From Achatina immaculata (Eukaryota > Mollusca > Gastropoda > Stylommatophora > Achatinidae): 64,000 bases of DNA. How positions within the stretch are numbered: position 1 is the stretch's first letter; the number at the start of each line of letters is the position of its first letter. This document shows positions 10,567 to 21,014 of the stretch, piece by piece. The translations under genes and the position numbers were made by a program. The notes below the pieces were generated by a model. The model was not told the origin of the DNA, made no database searches, and saw nothing but the letters and a program-made list of their open reading frames with translations. Location of the stretch: NCBI GenBank assembly GCA_009760885.1, contig CM019696.1, positions 42,950,221-43,014,220 of the forward strand, written 5' to 3'.

Positions 10567-11270
10567 CTAGCCACACTGATAGCCCATCCAGTAACATCTC
10601 TCTCTGTGTCTTCCTCTGTCTCTTTTTCCCTCAGTTTTTCCAGTTGCCACAATGTGTTCCAATGTTCCTCTTCTCAGAAAATGTCCTACAGATCTCGCTT
10701 GTCTGCTTCTGATCTTTGCTGAAATTTGCCTTTTAACTCCAGCCTCTCTTAAGACTTCTTCGTTGGTTTTCTTAGCTGTCCATGGTAGCTTCAATATCCT
10801 TCTTATGAACCACATTTCCATGGCCTCCGTTTCTCGCTGTACTTTCTTATACATAGACCATGTTTCACATCCATAAAACAAAACTGGCTCGATGTAACAT
10901 TTAAGTACTCGTAATCTTGTTCCATTGATATGGATCTGTTGCACAAGATGTTTCTCATTGTCTGTAATTCTGACTTGGCCTGAGCACGTCTGCTTTTTAT
11001 TTAGTTGTGACATTTCCCATCAGCTATTATAATTGCTGCTAAGTACTTGAATCTATCAACTTGTTTCAGTTCTGTGCCATCGATGGTAATGCTACATTTT
11101 GGTGATATTCTTTTCTTCTTTTTATTCAGACTGAGATGACCTTTACTTTTACTTTCACGAACCACGACGTCCAGAAGAACTTGTAGCTCCCCTTCACTCT
11201 TAGCAATCAGGACTGTGTCGTCTGCATATCTTAAGTTGTTACGGTTGTATATATACATATATATGATCTG
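10567..11270 (-). mobile_element. LINE family F, 3' part
   Basis: Minus-strand open frames at 11001-11258 (NNLRYADDTVLIAKSEGELQ, the catalytic YADD block, then the FKYLAAIIIADGKC segment) and 10567-11013 (VLKCYIEPVLFYGCETWSM, EMWFIRRILKLPWTAKKTNE) form the end of an RTE-like reverse transcriptase and its C-terminal domain. A frameshift near 11005 separates them. The 5' part is missing. A second fragment of the same family lies at 63602-64000. Confidence 0.85.
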
Positions 11271-11488
11271 ATGATTGCAAAAAATGACACAAGTTTGTTC
11301 CTATCAGCTCTATATTTTTGTTAGATACAAAACATATGTCACATATCACTTGTCACTCTGCTCGTCCATAATAAATCAATATATTTTAATGTAGTGTTTA
11401 AATTAATATCTTTTAAGCTTGAAGGAAATATTAAAAATTAAACGAAAACTGTACTATATGAAAATATAGTTATTTCATATCACAAGCA
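11271..11488. other. AT-rich spacer
   Basis: AT-rich sequence downstream of the broken gene on the minus strand; nothing recognisable. Confidence 0.5.
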
Positions 11489-11871
11489 CAAGTTTATGAT
11501 ACAAACTTTCCACTCATTCCACACACAAGAAGATCATTTTGTAAGACTTCCGAGAATTGAATCTGCCAGGACAAACCCGCATAAGATTCCAACAATAGTC
11601 TGCCATCATGTGTACATCTCATCTTCTTTGGTATCTGGCTTCCATTGTTTTTATGTCTTGGTGAAATCTTTCGCCTTGCTCTTCGCTTATGGTCTAACAA
11701 AAATTACGTACCAAAATAACCCTCATCGCGCAAAAAGTATACCAGTTAGCCAAAGTTAAGCACTTCATCGATCAAGATACAAGACATGTTACATATCACA
11801 TATACAAACACATTTAGACTATTGCTCAACAATCTGGGATGATTGCTCAGTGTCAAATACAAAGAGGCTTT

Positions 11872-12176
11872 TAGTCAGTCAGTCAACTGCATGTCACTTG
11901 CGGAACTTTGCCTCCCTAACAGCACTCTCGGTTGTGAGCAAGATGGCCTGCTGCTGATGCTCCATTTGCAGATTATCAACGATGTCTTGCAGCCATCTTC
12001 GCCTTGGTCTTCCTCTCTATGTTTCCCCATTATGTACCTTTCCAAGATGGTCTTCTCTAAATTATCATGACGTTTAACGTGTCCAAAATATTTAAATTTC
12101 CTCTGTTTAATCTTCCTTACTAGCCAACCTTCATCAATATTAAGTTCTTGTAGTATGGACACATTTGTCCATATAT
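11872..12176 (-). mobile_element. RTE-like LINE family B 3' end, nested in the L2 copy
   Basis: About 300 bp antisense fragment; minus-strand frame at 11875-12162 reads SILQELNIDEGWLVRKIKQR, the family B C-terminus. Its (GACT)n tail lies at the left end. Flanks ATACAAAGAGGCTTT (11857-11871) and ATACAAAAAGGCTTT (12177-12191) are a 15-bp target-site duplication with one mismatch, and the L2 reading frame resumes across it. Confidence 0.92.
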
Positions 12177-12237
12177 ATACAAAAAGGCTTTACTCACTTC
12201 AGAAGCCAGCAGTAAAGCTTATTAGTAACAAAGATCA

Positions 12238-12335
12238 AGCACAAACAACTAACCAGCACAAACAACTAACCAGCACAAACAACTAACCAGCACAAACAAC
12301 TAACCAGCAAAGACAACTAACCAGCACAAACAACT
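12238..12335. repeat. 17-bp tandem array inside L2 coding sequence
   Basis: Five full copies plus a partial of AGCACAAACAACTAACC, lying where the L2-like ORF2 runs from LQKPAVKLISNKDQAQTT to the RIKILTLKNRF block. The array is absent from the second L2 fragment's visible part, which starts just after this point. Confidence 0.95.
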
Positions 12336-13971
12336 TATCATCGCAAACGTATCAAAATACTGACTCTTAAGAACAGGTTTCTCTTCAACAAAGCCAAGTT
12401 TGTTCATCAAATTCTTTCACAGAGTGCTCCGCCTTATCTATAAAACATTTACATTTAGCACAAAGTGTAGCCAACATTTAAATAACACATGTCTTTCAAA
12501 ACCTAGACTTGATCTTTACAAGAAAAGCTTTATTTATTCGGCTGCTCATCTTTGGAATACCCTTCCATCCTGTATAAAAAATATAAACTATACTCCTTCC
12601 TACAACTACAAACGTTCCCACTATCTATTTGATGTCGACTACATGCCTCCATGATTTATAAAACTTAAAAGGTATTTTAGACTGCTCTTACAGACACCGA
12701 ATTCAGTTAATTGTTTATTCTGGACAGTCCGAAATTTTGTTTGGTAGATAGTCATTTATATGTGTATGTGGTTACTTTCTGTACTGAGTACATGGATAAG
12801 AGCGTAACGTAAATATTATATTTTATTTTATGTCTCTCAGATTTCCAATGTTAGTTATATTGGTTATATGAGCAGCATATTTGTAGAATGTCTGGAACAG
12901 AGTGAAAATTGTATGATAAAGGGCAGACTGACAGACGGGCTTGCCTGCCCAATTCTTAACCCCTTTGGAAATACAGATCAGTCAATCAGTCAGTCACAAA
13001 GGCTCTCTGGAAAGCGATCTAAGTAACTGTGCGGATAATGGCTTTTAACACTCATGTTATAGTCAAGCTTGTTGCAATGAAAGAGCATATCCTCTATTAA
13101 CTGTGTGTAGTTGTCTGCCTTCTTGTTGCCAAGAAAGCTTTTCTGAAGAACAAATGAAGACCAGGCAACATGATTCGATTCCCAAAGACATACAAAACAG
13201 TGATACTGTGTGTAGCCATTTTGTTGACCAAGAAGAAAATTAATCATCTTCTACAAAAATCACCCATTGATGTTCTTGGTAATTTATCTTTTCCAAAACT
13301 AAAGAGATGGCCTTGTACTCTTCTTTCATCCTAGTGGAATGACCGATTGAAATAGAATCATATTTTTTGCCGTTATTTAAAAGAACACATTTCAAACAAC
13401 GTTTTGAACGGTCGATGAAAAGACGCCACTCACTTGGGTTATATTCTGAAAGACCAATTTTCTTCACAAGGTTTCCGATGTCGTTGCAGAATACTAAGTT
13501 GTTGTCTTCGGTAAAGAATGACACAAATCCTCTCCTCTCCTTCGATAAAATGTCATTTTCGTTCCAGGCTGAAGTACATTCTATTCCTTTAGTCTGGAGG
13601 CAAGCAATTCAGAAGACTCCTTTGAAAGATTTAAGTCCCTGATCAGATCATTCAATTCATTCTGATCAAAGCGATCACTATGTGAAATTGTTTGGAATTC
13701 ACTGTCACTGCCCCCACTTTCTTTAGCTTGTGAGATATCAGACATGCAAGACTCATCCTCTGAGAGCTGGGGTAGTTCAAGGAAAGGTGGAACGGGTACA
13801 AGATCTGAGTGCGGAACAGGTCTCCTGGCTGACGGTAGATCAAGGCCACTTGTCACGATTATTTCCACTGATGCCTATGATATTAACAATACAAAAATAA
13901 AAATCATCGAAGAAGTGGTTTTTGTCCCCCCCCCCCTCTCCTCCACGCACACACTACTGGTTCTCCAAATT

Positions 13972-14180
13972 TCAGGCAGCTTCTCTTTCCATTTGTCCAC
14001 TGGTACAAATGCTCAGTACAAATTTCAGGCAGCTTCTCTTTCCATTTGTCCACTGGTACAAATGCTTAGTACAAATTTCAGGCAGCTTCTCTTTCCATTT
14101 GTCCACTGGTACAAATGCTCAGTACAAATTTCAGGCAGCTTCTCTTTCCATTTGTCCACTGGTACAAATGCTCAGTTCAA
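13972..14180. repeat. 53-bp tandem array inside the broken gene
   Basis: Four copies of a 53-bp unit (CAAATTTCAGGCAGCTTCTC start). On the minus strand the unit reads TEHLYQWTNGKRSCLKF, the segment after the VCE(I)C zinc-like motif of the uncharacterised family. The gene resumes beyond the array with KFGEPVV and NHFFDDFYFC. 53 is not a multiple of three. Confidence 0.95.
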
Positions 14181-14360
14181 ATTTCACATACAATATGAGA
14201 AGCCCATGGCTTATCTTCATCTCCAAGCTTGACACCAAAATAACCTACTTTTGGTCTTTTTACAAACTCAGAAATAGATTTCCTACTTGCTTTCAGTGTG
14301 TACTCCCCACAAATATAGCAAAATACATCGGGAAGATTCAGGCAGCTCCGTCTTAGCCAT

Positions 14361-14860
14361 ATCCTCTGTTCGATTTGCAAAAATGAAATGATGTGAGCGG
14401 GAATATACACACACCTCCAGTTCGATATAACTATTATATAAGTACAACTGTTTTAAACAGATCGGGTTGAGATACCTCAGAAATACAAATTTATATAGTC
14501 TGTGAAAACCATGATTTACCATCTTAATTGTTTGCCATAAATATGTATTAAAACAGAACAAAAGCCGTTTTATCATTTGAGCTATACATTTTTATGCCAG
14601 TGTGTATTATAGGAAAGAAAGTAGACGAATAGTTGTGAAACACAGGTCACTGTACATCTAAAAAATGTGGGTAAATTAAATACATACATTTCCCATTCAA
14701 ATAAAACAAATTGTTATGACATCCCAGTTCTGCAGCAGAGATCTGTTAAAGAGTGGACTAAAATTTTATAAATTCAACCAAATATAGGAAACTAGAGCTG
14801 ATGCGGTCTATTCAATGCAATTTTCTGGATCAACAACCTAAACAACCTCAGAACAAGACC
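14361..14860. other. AT-rich spacer upstream of the broken gene
   Basis: No recognisable coding sequence; this is where a promoter of the minus-strand family member would lie, but I see no element I can defend. Confidence 0.45.
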
Positions 14861-14864
14861 TATA

Positions 14865-14993
14865 AATCAAGGCACCAAGAAACCCCAGGAACATGGCTAA
14901 AAACCAAGGCACGAAGAAACCCCAGGAACATGGCTAAAAACCAAGGCACGAATAAACTCCAGGAACATGCCAAAAAACCAAGGCACGAAGAAA
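14865..14993. repeat. 37-bp minisatellite
   Basis: Three to four copies of a 37-bp unit containing CCAAGGCACGAAGAAACCCC and AGGAACATGGCTAAAAA. Confidence 0.92.
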
Positions 14994-15044
14994 AAAAAAT
15001 GTGTTTGGCCGTGTTATTTACTATATTTACTTGCTCAGAGTTAT

Positions 15045-15190
15045 CAGTAGCTAAAGTTATGTTTGCTTGTTAACAATTATCAGAATTAAAACTTACGTTT
15101 ACTTGCTATCTTTTATCAGTATTAAAAGTTACATTTACTTCTTTACAGTTATCAGTATTAAAAGTTATGTTTCCTTCACCTTTAGATTCT
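15045..15190. repeat. ~42-bp degenerate repeat
   Basis: About three diverged copies with TTATCAGTATTAAAAGTTA followed by a TTTACTTCTT-like segment. Confidence 0.75.
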
Positions 15191-15204
15191 CTCTAGTATA
15201 ATTA

Positions 15205-17375
15205 AAGTTGTCTGTAGAGTGTGTTTAGGTGTATGTGGGTGTATATGTGGGTGTGTGTGATGGTGTGGTGTGTGTGTGTTGGTGTGGTGTGTGTATGTTG
15301 GTGTGGTGTGTGTGTTGGTGTGTGTGTGTTGGTGTGGTGTGGGTGTTGGTGTGGTGTGTGTGTTGGTGTGGTGTTTGAGTTGATGTGGTGTGGGTGTTGG
15401 AGAGGTGTGTTTGTGTTGGTGTGGTGTGTGTGGTGATGTGGTGTGTCTGTTGGTGTGGTGTGTGTGTTGGTGTGGTGTATGTGTTGGTGTGGTATGTCTG
15501 TGTTGCTGTGGTGTGTGTTGGTGTTGTGTGTGTGTTGGTGTGGTGTGTGAGTTGGTGTGGTGTGTGTATTGGTGTGGTGTGTGTGTTGGTTTGGTGTGTG
15601 TGTTGGTGTGATGTGTGTGTTGGTGTGATGTATGTGTTGGTGTTGGTATGTGTGTTGGTGTAGTGTGTGTGTGTTGGTGTGGGTGTATGTGTTGGTGTGG
15701 TGTGTGTTGGTGTGGTGTTGTGTTGGTGTGGTGTATGTGTTGACGTGGTGTGTGTGTGTTGATGTGGTGTGTGTGTTGGTGTGGTGCGTGTGTTGATGTG
15801 GTGTGTGTTGGTGTGGTGTGTGTGTTGGTGTGGTGTGTGTTGGTGAGGTGTGTGTGTGTGTGTTGGTGTGGTGTGTGTGTTGGTATGGTGTGTGTGTTGG
15901 TGTATGTGTGTTGGTGTGTGTGTTGATGTGTGTGTTGGTGTGGTGTGCGTGTTGGTGTGTGTATGTTGGTGTGTATGTTGGTGTGTGTATGTTGATGTTT
16001 GTGTGTTGGTGTGTGTGTGTTGGTGTGTGTGTTGGTGTGTGTGTTGGTGTGGTGTGTGTTGGTGTTTTTGTTTTGGTGTGGTGTGTGTGTTGATGTGGTG
16101 TGTGTGTTGGTGTGATGTGTGTGTTAATGTGGTGTGTGTATTGGTGTGTTGTGTGTGTTGGTGTGGTGTGTGTGTTGGTGTGTGTGTTGGTGTGATGTGT
16201 GTGTTGGTGTGATGTATGTGTTGATGTGTGTGTTGGTGTATGTGTGTTGGTGTGTGTGTTTGTGTGTTTTAGTATGTGTGTGTTGGTGTGTGTGTTGGTG
16301 TGTGTGTTTTGGTGTGTGTGTTGGTGTGGTGTGTGTGTTGGTTTGTGTGTTGGTGTGTGTGTGTGTTGGTGTGGTGTGTATGTTGGTGTGGTGTGTGTTG
16401 CTATGGTGTATGTGTTGATTTGGTGTATGTGTTTCTATGGTGTATGTGTTGGTGTTTGTGTGTGTTGGTGTGGGTGTGTGTGTTGGTGTAGTGTGTGTGT
16501 TGATGATGTGTGTGTTGGTGTGGTGTATGTGTTGGTATGGTGTGTATGCTGGTGTGGGTGTGTGTGTTGGTGTGTGTGTATTGGTGTGGTATATGTGTTG
16601 GTGTGTGTGTTGTTGTGGTGTGTGTATTTGTATGGTGTATGTGTTGGTGTGGTGTATGTGTTGGTGTGGTGTACGTGTTGGTGTGGTGTGTGTGTTGGTA
16701 TGGTGTATGTGTTGGTGTGGGTGTGTGTGGATGTGGGTGTAGTGTGTGTGTTGGTGTGGTATGTGTGTTGGTGTGGTGTGTGTGTTGGTGTTGGTGTGGT
16801 GTATGTGTTGGTGTGGTGTATGTGTTGGTGTGGTGTGTGTGTGTTGGTGTGGTGTATGTGTTGGTGTGATGTATGTTTTGGTGTGGTGTGTATATTGGTG
16901 TGGTGTGTATGTTGGTGTAGTGTATGTGTTGGTGTGGTGTGTGTGTTGGTGTGGTGTGTATGTTGGTGTGGTGTATGTGTTGGTGTGGTGTATATGTTGA
17001 TGTGGTGTGTGTGTTGGCGTGGTGTGTGTGTTGGTGTGGTGTGTGTTTGTGTTGGTGTGGTGTATGTGTTTGTGTGGTGTGTGTGTTGGTGTGGTGTGGT
17101 GTGTGTGTTGGTGTGGGTGTGTATGTGTTGGTGTGGTGTGTGTGTTGGTGTGGTGTGTGTGTTGGTGTGGGTGTGTATGTGTTGACGTGGTGTGTATGTG
17201 TTTGTGTGGTGTGTGTGTTGGTGTGGTGTGGTGTGTGTGTTGGTGTGGGTGTGTATGTGTTGGTGTGGTGTGTGTGTTGGTGTGGTGTGTGTATTGGTGT
17301 GGTTTGTGTGTTGCTGTGGTGTATGTGTTTTTGTGGGTGTGTGTGGATATGGGTGTGTGTGTATGTGTGCGAAAG
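15205..17375. repeat. G/T-only minisatellite, ~2.2 kb
   Basis: Well over 100 copies of a 15-19 bp unit based on GTGTGTGTTGGTGTG. The plus strand is almost entirely G and T with isolated A and very few C, so purine/pyrimidine type changes little across 2 kb. Because stop codons are rare in this composition, both strands stay open for up to 460 codons; I treat these frames as artefacts. Confidence 0.97.
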
Positions 17376-17394
17376 GGGCCGTTCATGAGAAGAA

Positions 17395-17659
17395 AAAAAA
17401 ACGATCGAAAAACCTCAGATATATATACGACATTTTGTTTTATTCTCTTCCTATAGAGATAAAATTGACAAAATTTTGTTGTATTCTTTTCCTGTGCAGA
17501 TAAAAAAGACAATTTTTTGTTGTATTCTTCTCATGTAAAGATAAAGCTGACGAATTTTGTTGTATTTTATCTGTGTATAAATAAAGCTGATGACTGTATT
17601 CTCTCTCTGCATAGATAAAGTAAATATGTAGATAAAACTGATGGCTGTATTCTCTCTCC

Positions 17660-17696
<37 letters not shown>

Positions 17697-17730
17697 TGAT
17701 GACTGTATTCTCTGTATTATATATTGATAT
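17395..17730. repeat. ~40-bp CT/TA-associated minisatellite, segment 1
   Basis: Six to eight diverged 40-41 bp units of the form GATAAAGCTGATGACTGTAT then TCTCTCTC and a variable tail, with a (TA)n run at ~17665-17690. The same unit, in the same orientation, reappears at 21505, 23940, 25603, 30479 and 35883. Confidence 0.85.
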
Positions 17731-18372
17731 AGACGTATCAAAATACTACCTTTTAAGAACAAGTTCCTCTTCAACAAAGCCAAGTTAGTACATCAAATTC
17801 TTTCACGGCATGCCCCGCCTTATCTATGGAATCTGTTTAAACTTACCCCAAAGTGCAGCCAACGCTTGAACAACATGTGTCTTCCAAAACCTAGACTTGA
17901 TCTTTACAAGAAAAGCTTTAGTTATTCTGCTGCTCATCTTTGGAATACCCTCCGATCCTATATAAAACATATAAATTATACTCCTTCCTACAACTACAAG
18001 CTTTCCCGGTATCTATTTGATGTCGACTACATGCCTCCATGATTTATAAAACTTAAAAGTTATCTTAAACTGCTCTTACAGACACCGAATGCAGTTAATT
18101 GTTTTCTGAATAGTCCCGCAAATTTTGTTTAGTAGATAGTCATTTATAATGTATGTAGTTACTTCTGTACTGAGGGAATGTTTAAGAGCGAAACGTAAAT
18201 GTTATATTTTATTTTATGTCTCTCAGCTTCAATGTTAGTTATGTTTGTTATATGAACAGCATATTTGTAGAATCTCTGGAACAGAGTGAAAGATGTATGA
18301 TAAAGGGCAGAATGTCAGATGGGCCTGCGTGCCCAATTCTTAACCCTTTTGAAATAAAGATTAATCAATCAA

Positions 18373-18376
<4 letters not shown>
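17731..18376 (+). mobile_element. L2/CR1-like LINE, 3' end (second copy)
   Basis: Aligns along its length with 12347-12990: the frame LFNKAKLVHQIL, RLDLYKKSFSYSAAHLWNTL and LSRYLFDVDYMPP, then the same 3' UTR and AATAAAGATTAATCAATC end. Truncated at 5'. A frameshift is needed near 17830. Its tail passes into a CT microsatellite. Confidence 0.87.

Positions 18377-18438
<62 letters not shown>
18377..18438. repeat. (CT)n microsatellite
   Basis: About 30 uninterrupted CT units between the L2-like tail and a mariner terminal repeat. Confidence 0.97.
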
Positions 18439-18441
<3 letters not shown>

Positions 18442-18444
18442 GTT

Positions 18445-18725
18445 TACGAGGTGTATTAAAAAATATAACCAACCTTTAAAATAGTGCCAACTGGTACTTA
18501 GGGCAAGAAACAAGTTTTTGGCTGTAACACAGTCGTTGTCTGATGACCAAAAACGTCAGCGTGTTGAGTATGCAAAAACATCAGCCTGTTGAGTATGAAA
18601 AAACATCAGCGTGTTGAGTATGCAAAAACGTCAGCGTGTTGAGTATGCAAAAACATCAGCGTGTTGAGTATGCAAAAACGTCAGCGTGTTAAGTACGCAA
18701 AAGACATCAAAACGTGTCGCATACA
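18445..18725 (+). mobile_element. Mariner fragment with a 25-bp array
   Basis: Begins with a mariner-type end (TACGAGGTGTATTAAAA after a TA-type site), like the element at 30711. 18538-18570 translates to SDDQKRQRVEYAK, a mariner transposase block (compare MSDDQKHHHVDYAK in the element at 21596). This block is repeated about six times as a 25-bp array (CAAAAACATCAGCGTGTTGAG core) to ~18700. No further transposase follows. Confidence 0.7.
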
Positions 18726-19850
18726 CATCATCACCTTTCACTTATAACATTGATAAGTTTGTGAATCATATATTTCTGAATAGTTCCATATTATAGAATT
18801 GTTCTATAGAACTGAATCTTACAGATGCTCTTTGATTAACACTTCTCAGGTTTCACAAAACATTACAGTATCACTAGATCAGATCAGAGCAAGTCCGATG
18901 AAATGTTCCTTGAATTCATTTATTTTAACAAATAAGTTCAAGATGTATAGTTGATTACATCACTTGGATTGAATCACTTAATCATTTGTTCACAGTATTA
19001 AACTCTATCATATTCTACATGCAGCATTTCTCAATTAATTTCCAAATTCACAATATTCTACACCTGATAGGAGAACACTTCCTAACTCAGCATTATATCA
19101 GGTCTGCAAAACGTGGTCAATCAACTACCCGATTAAATCACTGTACTCGGAGTTCAAAAAGTATCAGTTCTTCATAATCACTTGAAATGCTTCTTCAATC
19201 TGTTCTAAAACTACTTTTGCAAAACTGCTTTTCCTGAGTATCTTTTGCTCTAATTGTCTATCTATTCTAACTGTCTTTACTTACGTCTTTTTTTTTCTCC
19301 TGTCTTCTCTGGAATGTGTTCTCCTTCTGCTATTCTTCTCTTCTTCTCTTGTCTGGACTCGTCACTATTCACTGACCGTCCTTGTTCCTCCGTCTTCAGG
19401 CTCCCTCCTCTCTCCCCCACTTCCGTACTTCTTGGTCCTCTCCTGTACTTCCGTAATTTTTCTTCCTCTTAGTTCCCTTCCCCCCCCCCCCCACCCCAAG
19501 TCTCTCCGCTCGACTTTTTAACTTCCAGTCCAGCTTGACAGATTAATTATAAGTATTTTGGCTCCACCCTTCAGATGTCCACTGGTTCCCATGAGCGTTC
19601 TGATTGTCCATAATTCTAACTGCCCCGTGACTTATATGTCGTAAGTCAATTGTCCAATAGGCCACCCCTTTAAATATTTAATTGGTCAGCTGGCCGAGTT
19701 GGTCACTTCTTTATTTAACAACCATGTGCAATCGCGTCCTAACGCGTGTCATTCTGTGTCAGTTTCGTCTATACAATTGTTATTTACCTAAGTCATTATC
19801 TTGCTCTTTCATGTCGAAGGTTTTATTGTGTCCTCGCTTTTTCATTGTGT
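18726..19850. other. No recognisable gene
   Basis: AT-rich to ~19250, then C/T-rich with a 13-base C run near 19482-19494. Short frames exist but none has recognisable motifs. It could be single-copy host DNA or an older transposon. Confidence 0.5.
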
Positions 19851-19852
19851 AT

Positions 19853-21014
19853 CTCTCTCTGAACCTTAAGTGCCCAGGGCACATGGGGCTTCCGCAAGGG
19901 TTTTCCACAAATGCTTGTCCTTCGCCTTTTTTTCTGCTCTGGCCCAGGTGAGCCCTCTAGTACTCAACATCCTTTCTGTTGTTCTTCTCCATGTCTCTTT
20001 TGGTCTACCCTTACTTCTGCTCCCCTGTGGTGTCCATCTTAGTGCTATTTTTGGTAGTGAGTTGTCAGTCATTCGGAGCACATGTCCCAACCATCGCCAG
20101 CATCTTTCCTCAATAATTGTTGTCAGTGGTTTCATCTGCATTTCTGCTAATAAGATGTTATTTCTTATGGTGTTTGGCCAAAATATTTTTCTAATTCTTC
20201 GTAAACATTTAGTCTGGAAAGAATTCAACTTGTTTTCTATGGTTTTGGTGATTTTCCAGCGTTCACTTCCATAGAACATTACATTTAGAACATTACTCTT
20301 AAATATCCTGATTTTCATATTTATGCTTAGTTTTTTTTTCATTTCCATATAGTCTGCAGCATTGCAAAAGCCTGGTTTGCTCTAGTAAGTCTGCTGTTGA
20401 TGTCCTCTGTGCTGTCTCCATTTTCTACTACTCTGCTGCCAAGGTATACAAATTCGTTGACCTCCTCCACTAACCTGTTATCTACTCTGAGTACATTTCT
20501 GTTGTTCACATTTTGCTTCATTAACTTTGTTTTCCTACGTTGATCTTTACTCCTATGTTGTTTGCATTCTGAGTTAGCTTGTTTATTTTATCTTGCATAT
20601 CTTTGTGACTGCTTGATAATAGACAAATGTCGTCCGCAAAGTCAAGGTCCTCCAGCACTGTGTCAAGGGTCCATTGTAATCCTCTGCGTTTGTCTGATGT
20701 TGCCTCCTTCATTAACCAGTCTACTGCCAAGATAAATAATGTTGGTGATAGTACACATCCCTGTTTCACTCCTGTTTGTACCCTAAAGCTGCTGGAGGTA
20801 TGTTCTCCACAGATAACTTTGCACTGAAAACCCTCGTATAGGGCTTTGATTACATTAACTATTTTATGGGGGAGGCCATGCCATCTTAGGATTTTCCACA
20901 GTGCATCTCTGTTGACACTGTCAAAGGCTTTCTCAAAATCTATGAATAATGCATATGTTGTGCTATGCCACTCATTTGCCTGTTCTAATATTTGTATATT
21001 TTCATAATCATATT
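19853..21014 (-). mobile_element. LINE family D, reverse transcriptase to 3' end
   Basis: Minus-strand frames at 20521-21102 (YALFIDFEKAFDSVNRD, VQTGVKQGCVLSPTLFI, LEDLDFADDICLLSS), 20339-20521 (VDNRLVEEVNEFVYLGSRVV) and 19866-20348 (NVLNVMFYGSERW, RRWLGHVLRMTDNSLPK, SKGRPKETWRRT) are consecutive parts of one RTE/Jockey-like ORF2, in three frames. The YADD-type catalytic residues (FADD) are intact. The 3' end carries a (GA)n tail (CTCTCTCT at 19853). The 5' half is missing, cut off by family E. Confidence 0.88.
20521..21014 (-). CDS. Family D reverse transcriptase core (partial ORF)
   Basis: Longest uninterrupted part of the family D LINE. It holds the FIDFEKAFD block, the QTGVKQGCVLSP block and the FADD catalytic pair in correct order, with typical spacing. 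The frame continues into family E tail sequence past 21014, which is not part of this protein. It needs frameshift correction to reach the C-terminal domain, so it is not a functional gene. Confidence 0.6.

Larger units (their letters stand above)
11766..12993 (+). mobile_element. L2/CR1-like LINE, 3' part, inserted in the broken gene
   Basis: Starts with SHIQTHLDYCSTIWDDCS and NTKRL, the C-terminal region of L2/CR1 ORF2. It is interrupted at 11872-12176 by a family B LINE and resumes with TKRLYSLQKPAVKLI. After a 17-bp array it continues LTLKNRFLFNKAKFVHQIL and an open frame at 12400-12654 (RLDLYKKSFIYSAAHLWNTL, the usual 'WN.LP' end). The 3' UTR ends in the shared CTGCCCAATTCTTAACCCC block and an (ATCA/GTCA)n tail. 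It splits the minus-strand gene between PESLCD and SEEQGERF. Confidence 0.85.
11490..14360 (-). pseudogene. Broken copy of a widespread uncharacterised protein family
   Basis: Read on the minus strand from an ATG at 14360: MAKTELPESS; FCYICGEYTLK (CxxC); YFGVKLGDEDKPWASHIVCE; QWTNGKRSCLKF; NHFFDDFYFC; LPSARRPVPHSD; then an open frame at 13524-13240 with YNPSEWRLFIDRSKRCLKCV and EHQWVIFVEDD; then INFLLGQQNGYTQYHCFVCLW, FLGNKKADNYTQ and HSYLDRFPESLCD to 12994. After an inserted LINE it resumes at 11690 with ISEEQGERFHQDIKTMEARY and MMADYCWNL. I recognise these blocks, from memory, in unnamed proteins of many invertebrates and fish; I know no assigned function. There is an internal deletion after LCVW-type residues (CLWESN joins AWSSFV), plus frameshifts and stops. 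The spaced acidic blocks and multicopy habit would fit a DDE-type transposase, but that is inference. Confidence 0.7.

Noticed and set aside
16124..17512. 462-codon minus-strand open frame (His/Thr/Asn/Pro-rich)
   Set aside because: Lies wholly in the G/T minisatellite; its composition is forced by the repeat and there is no domain or stable start.
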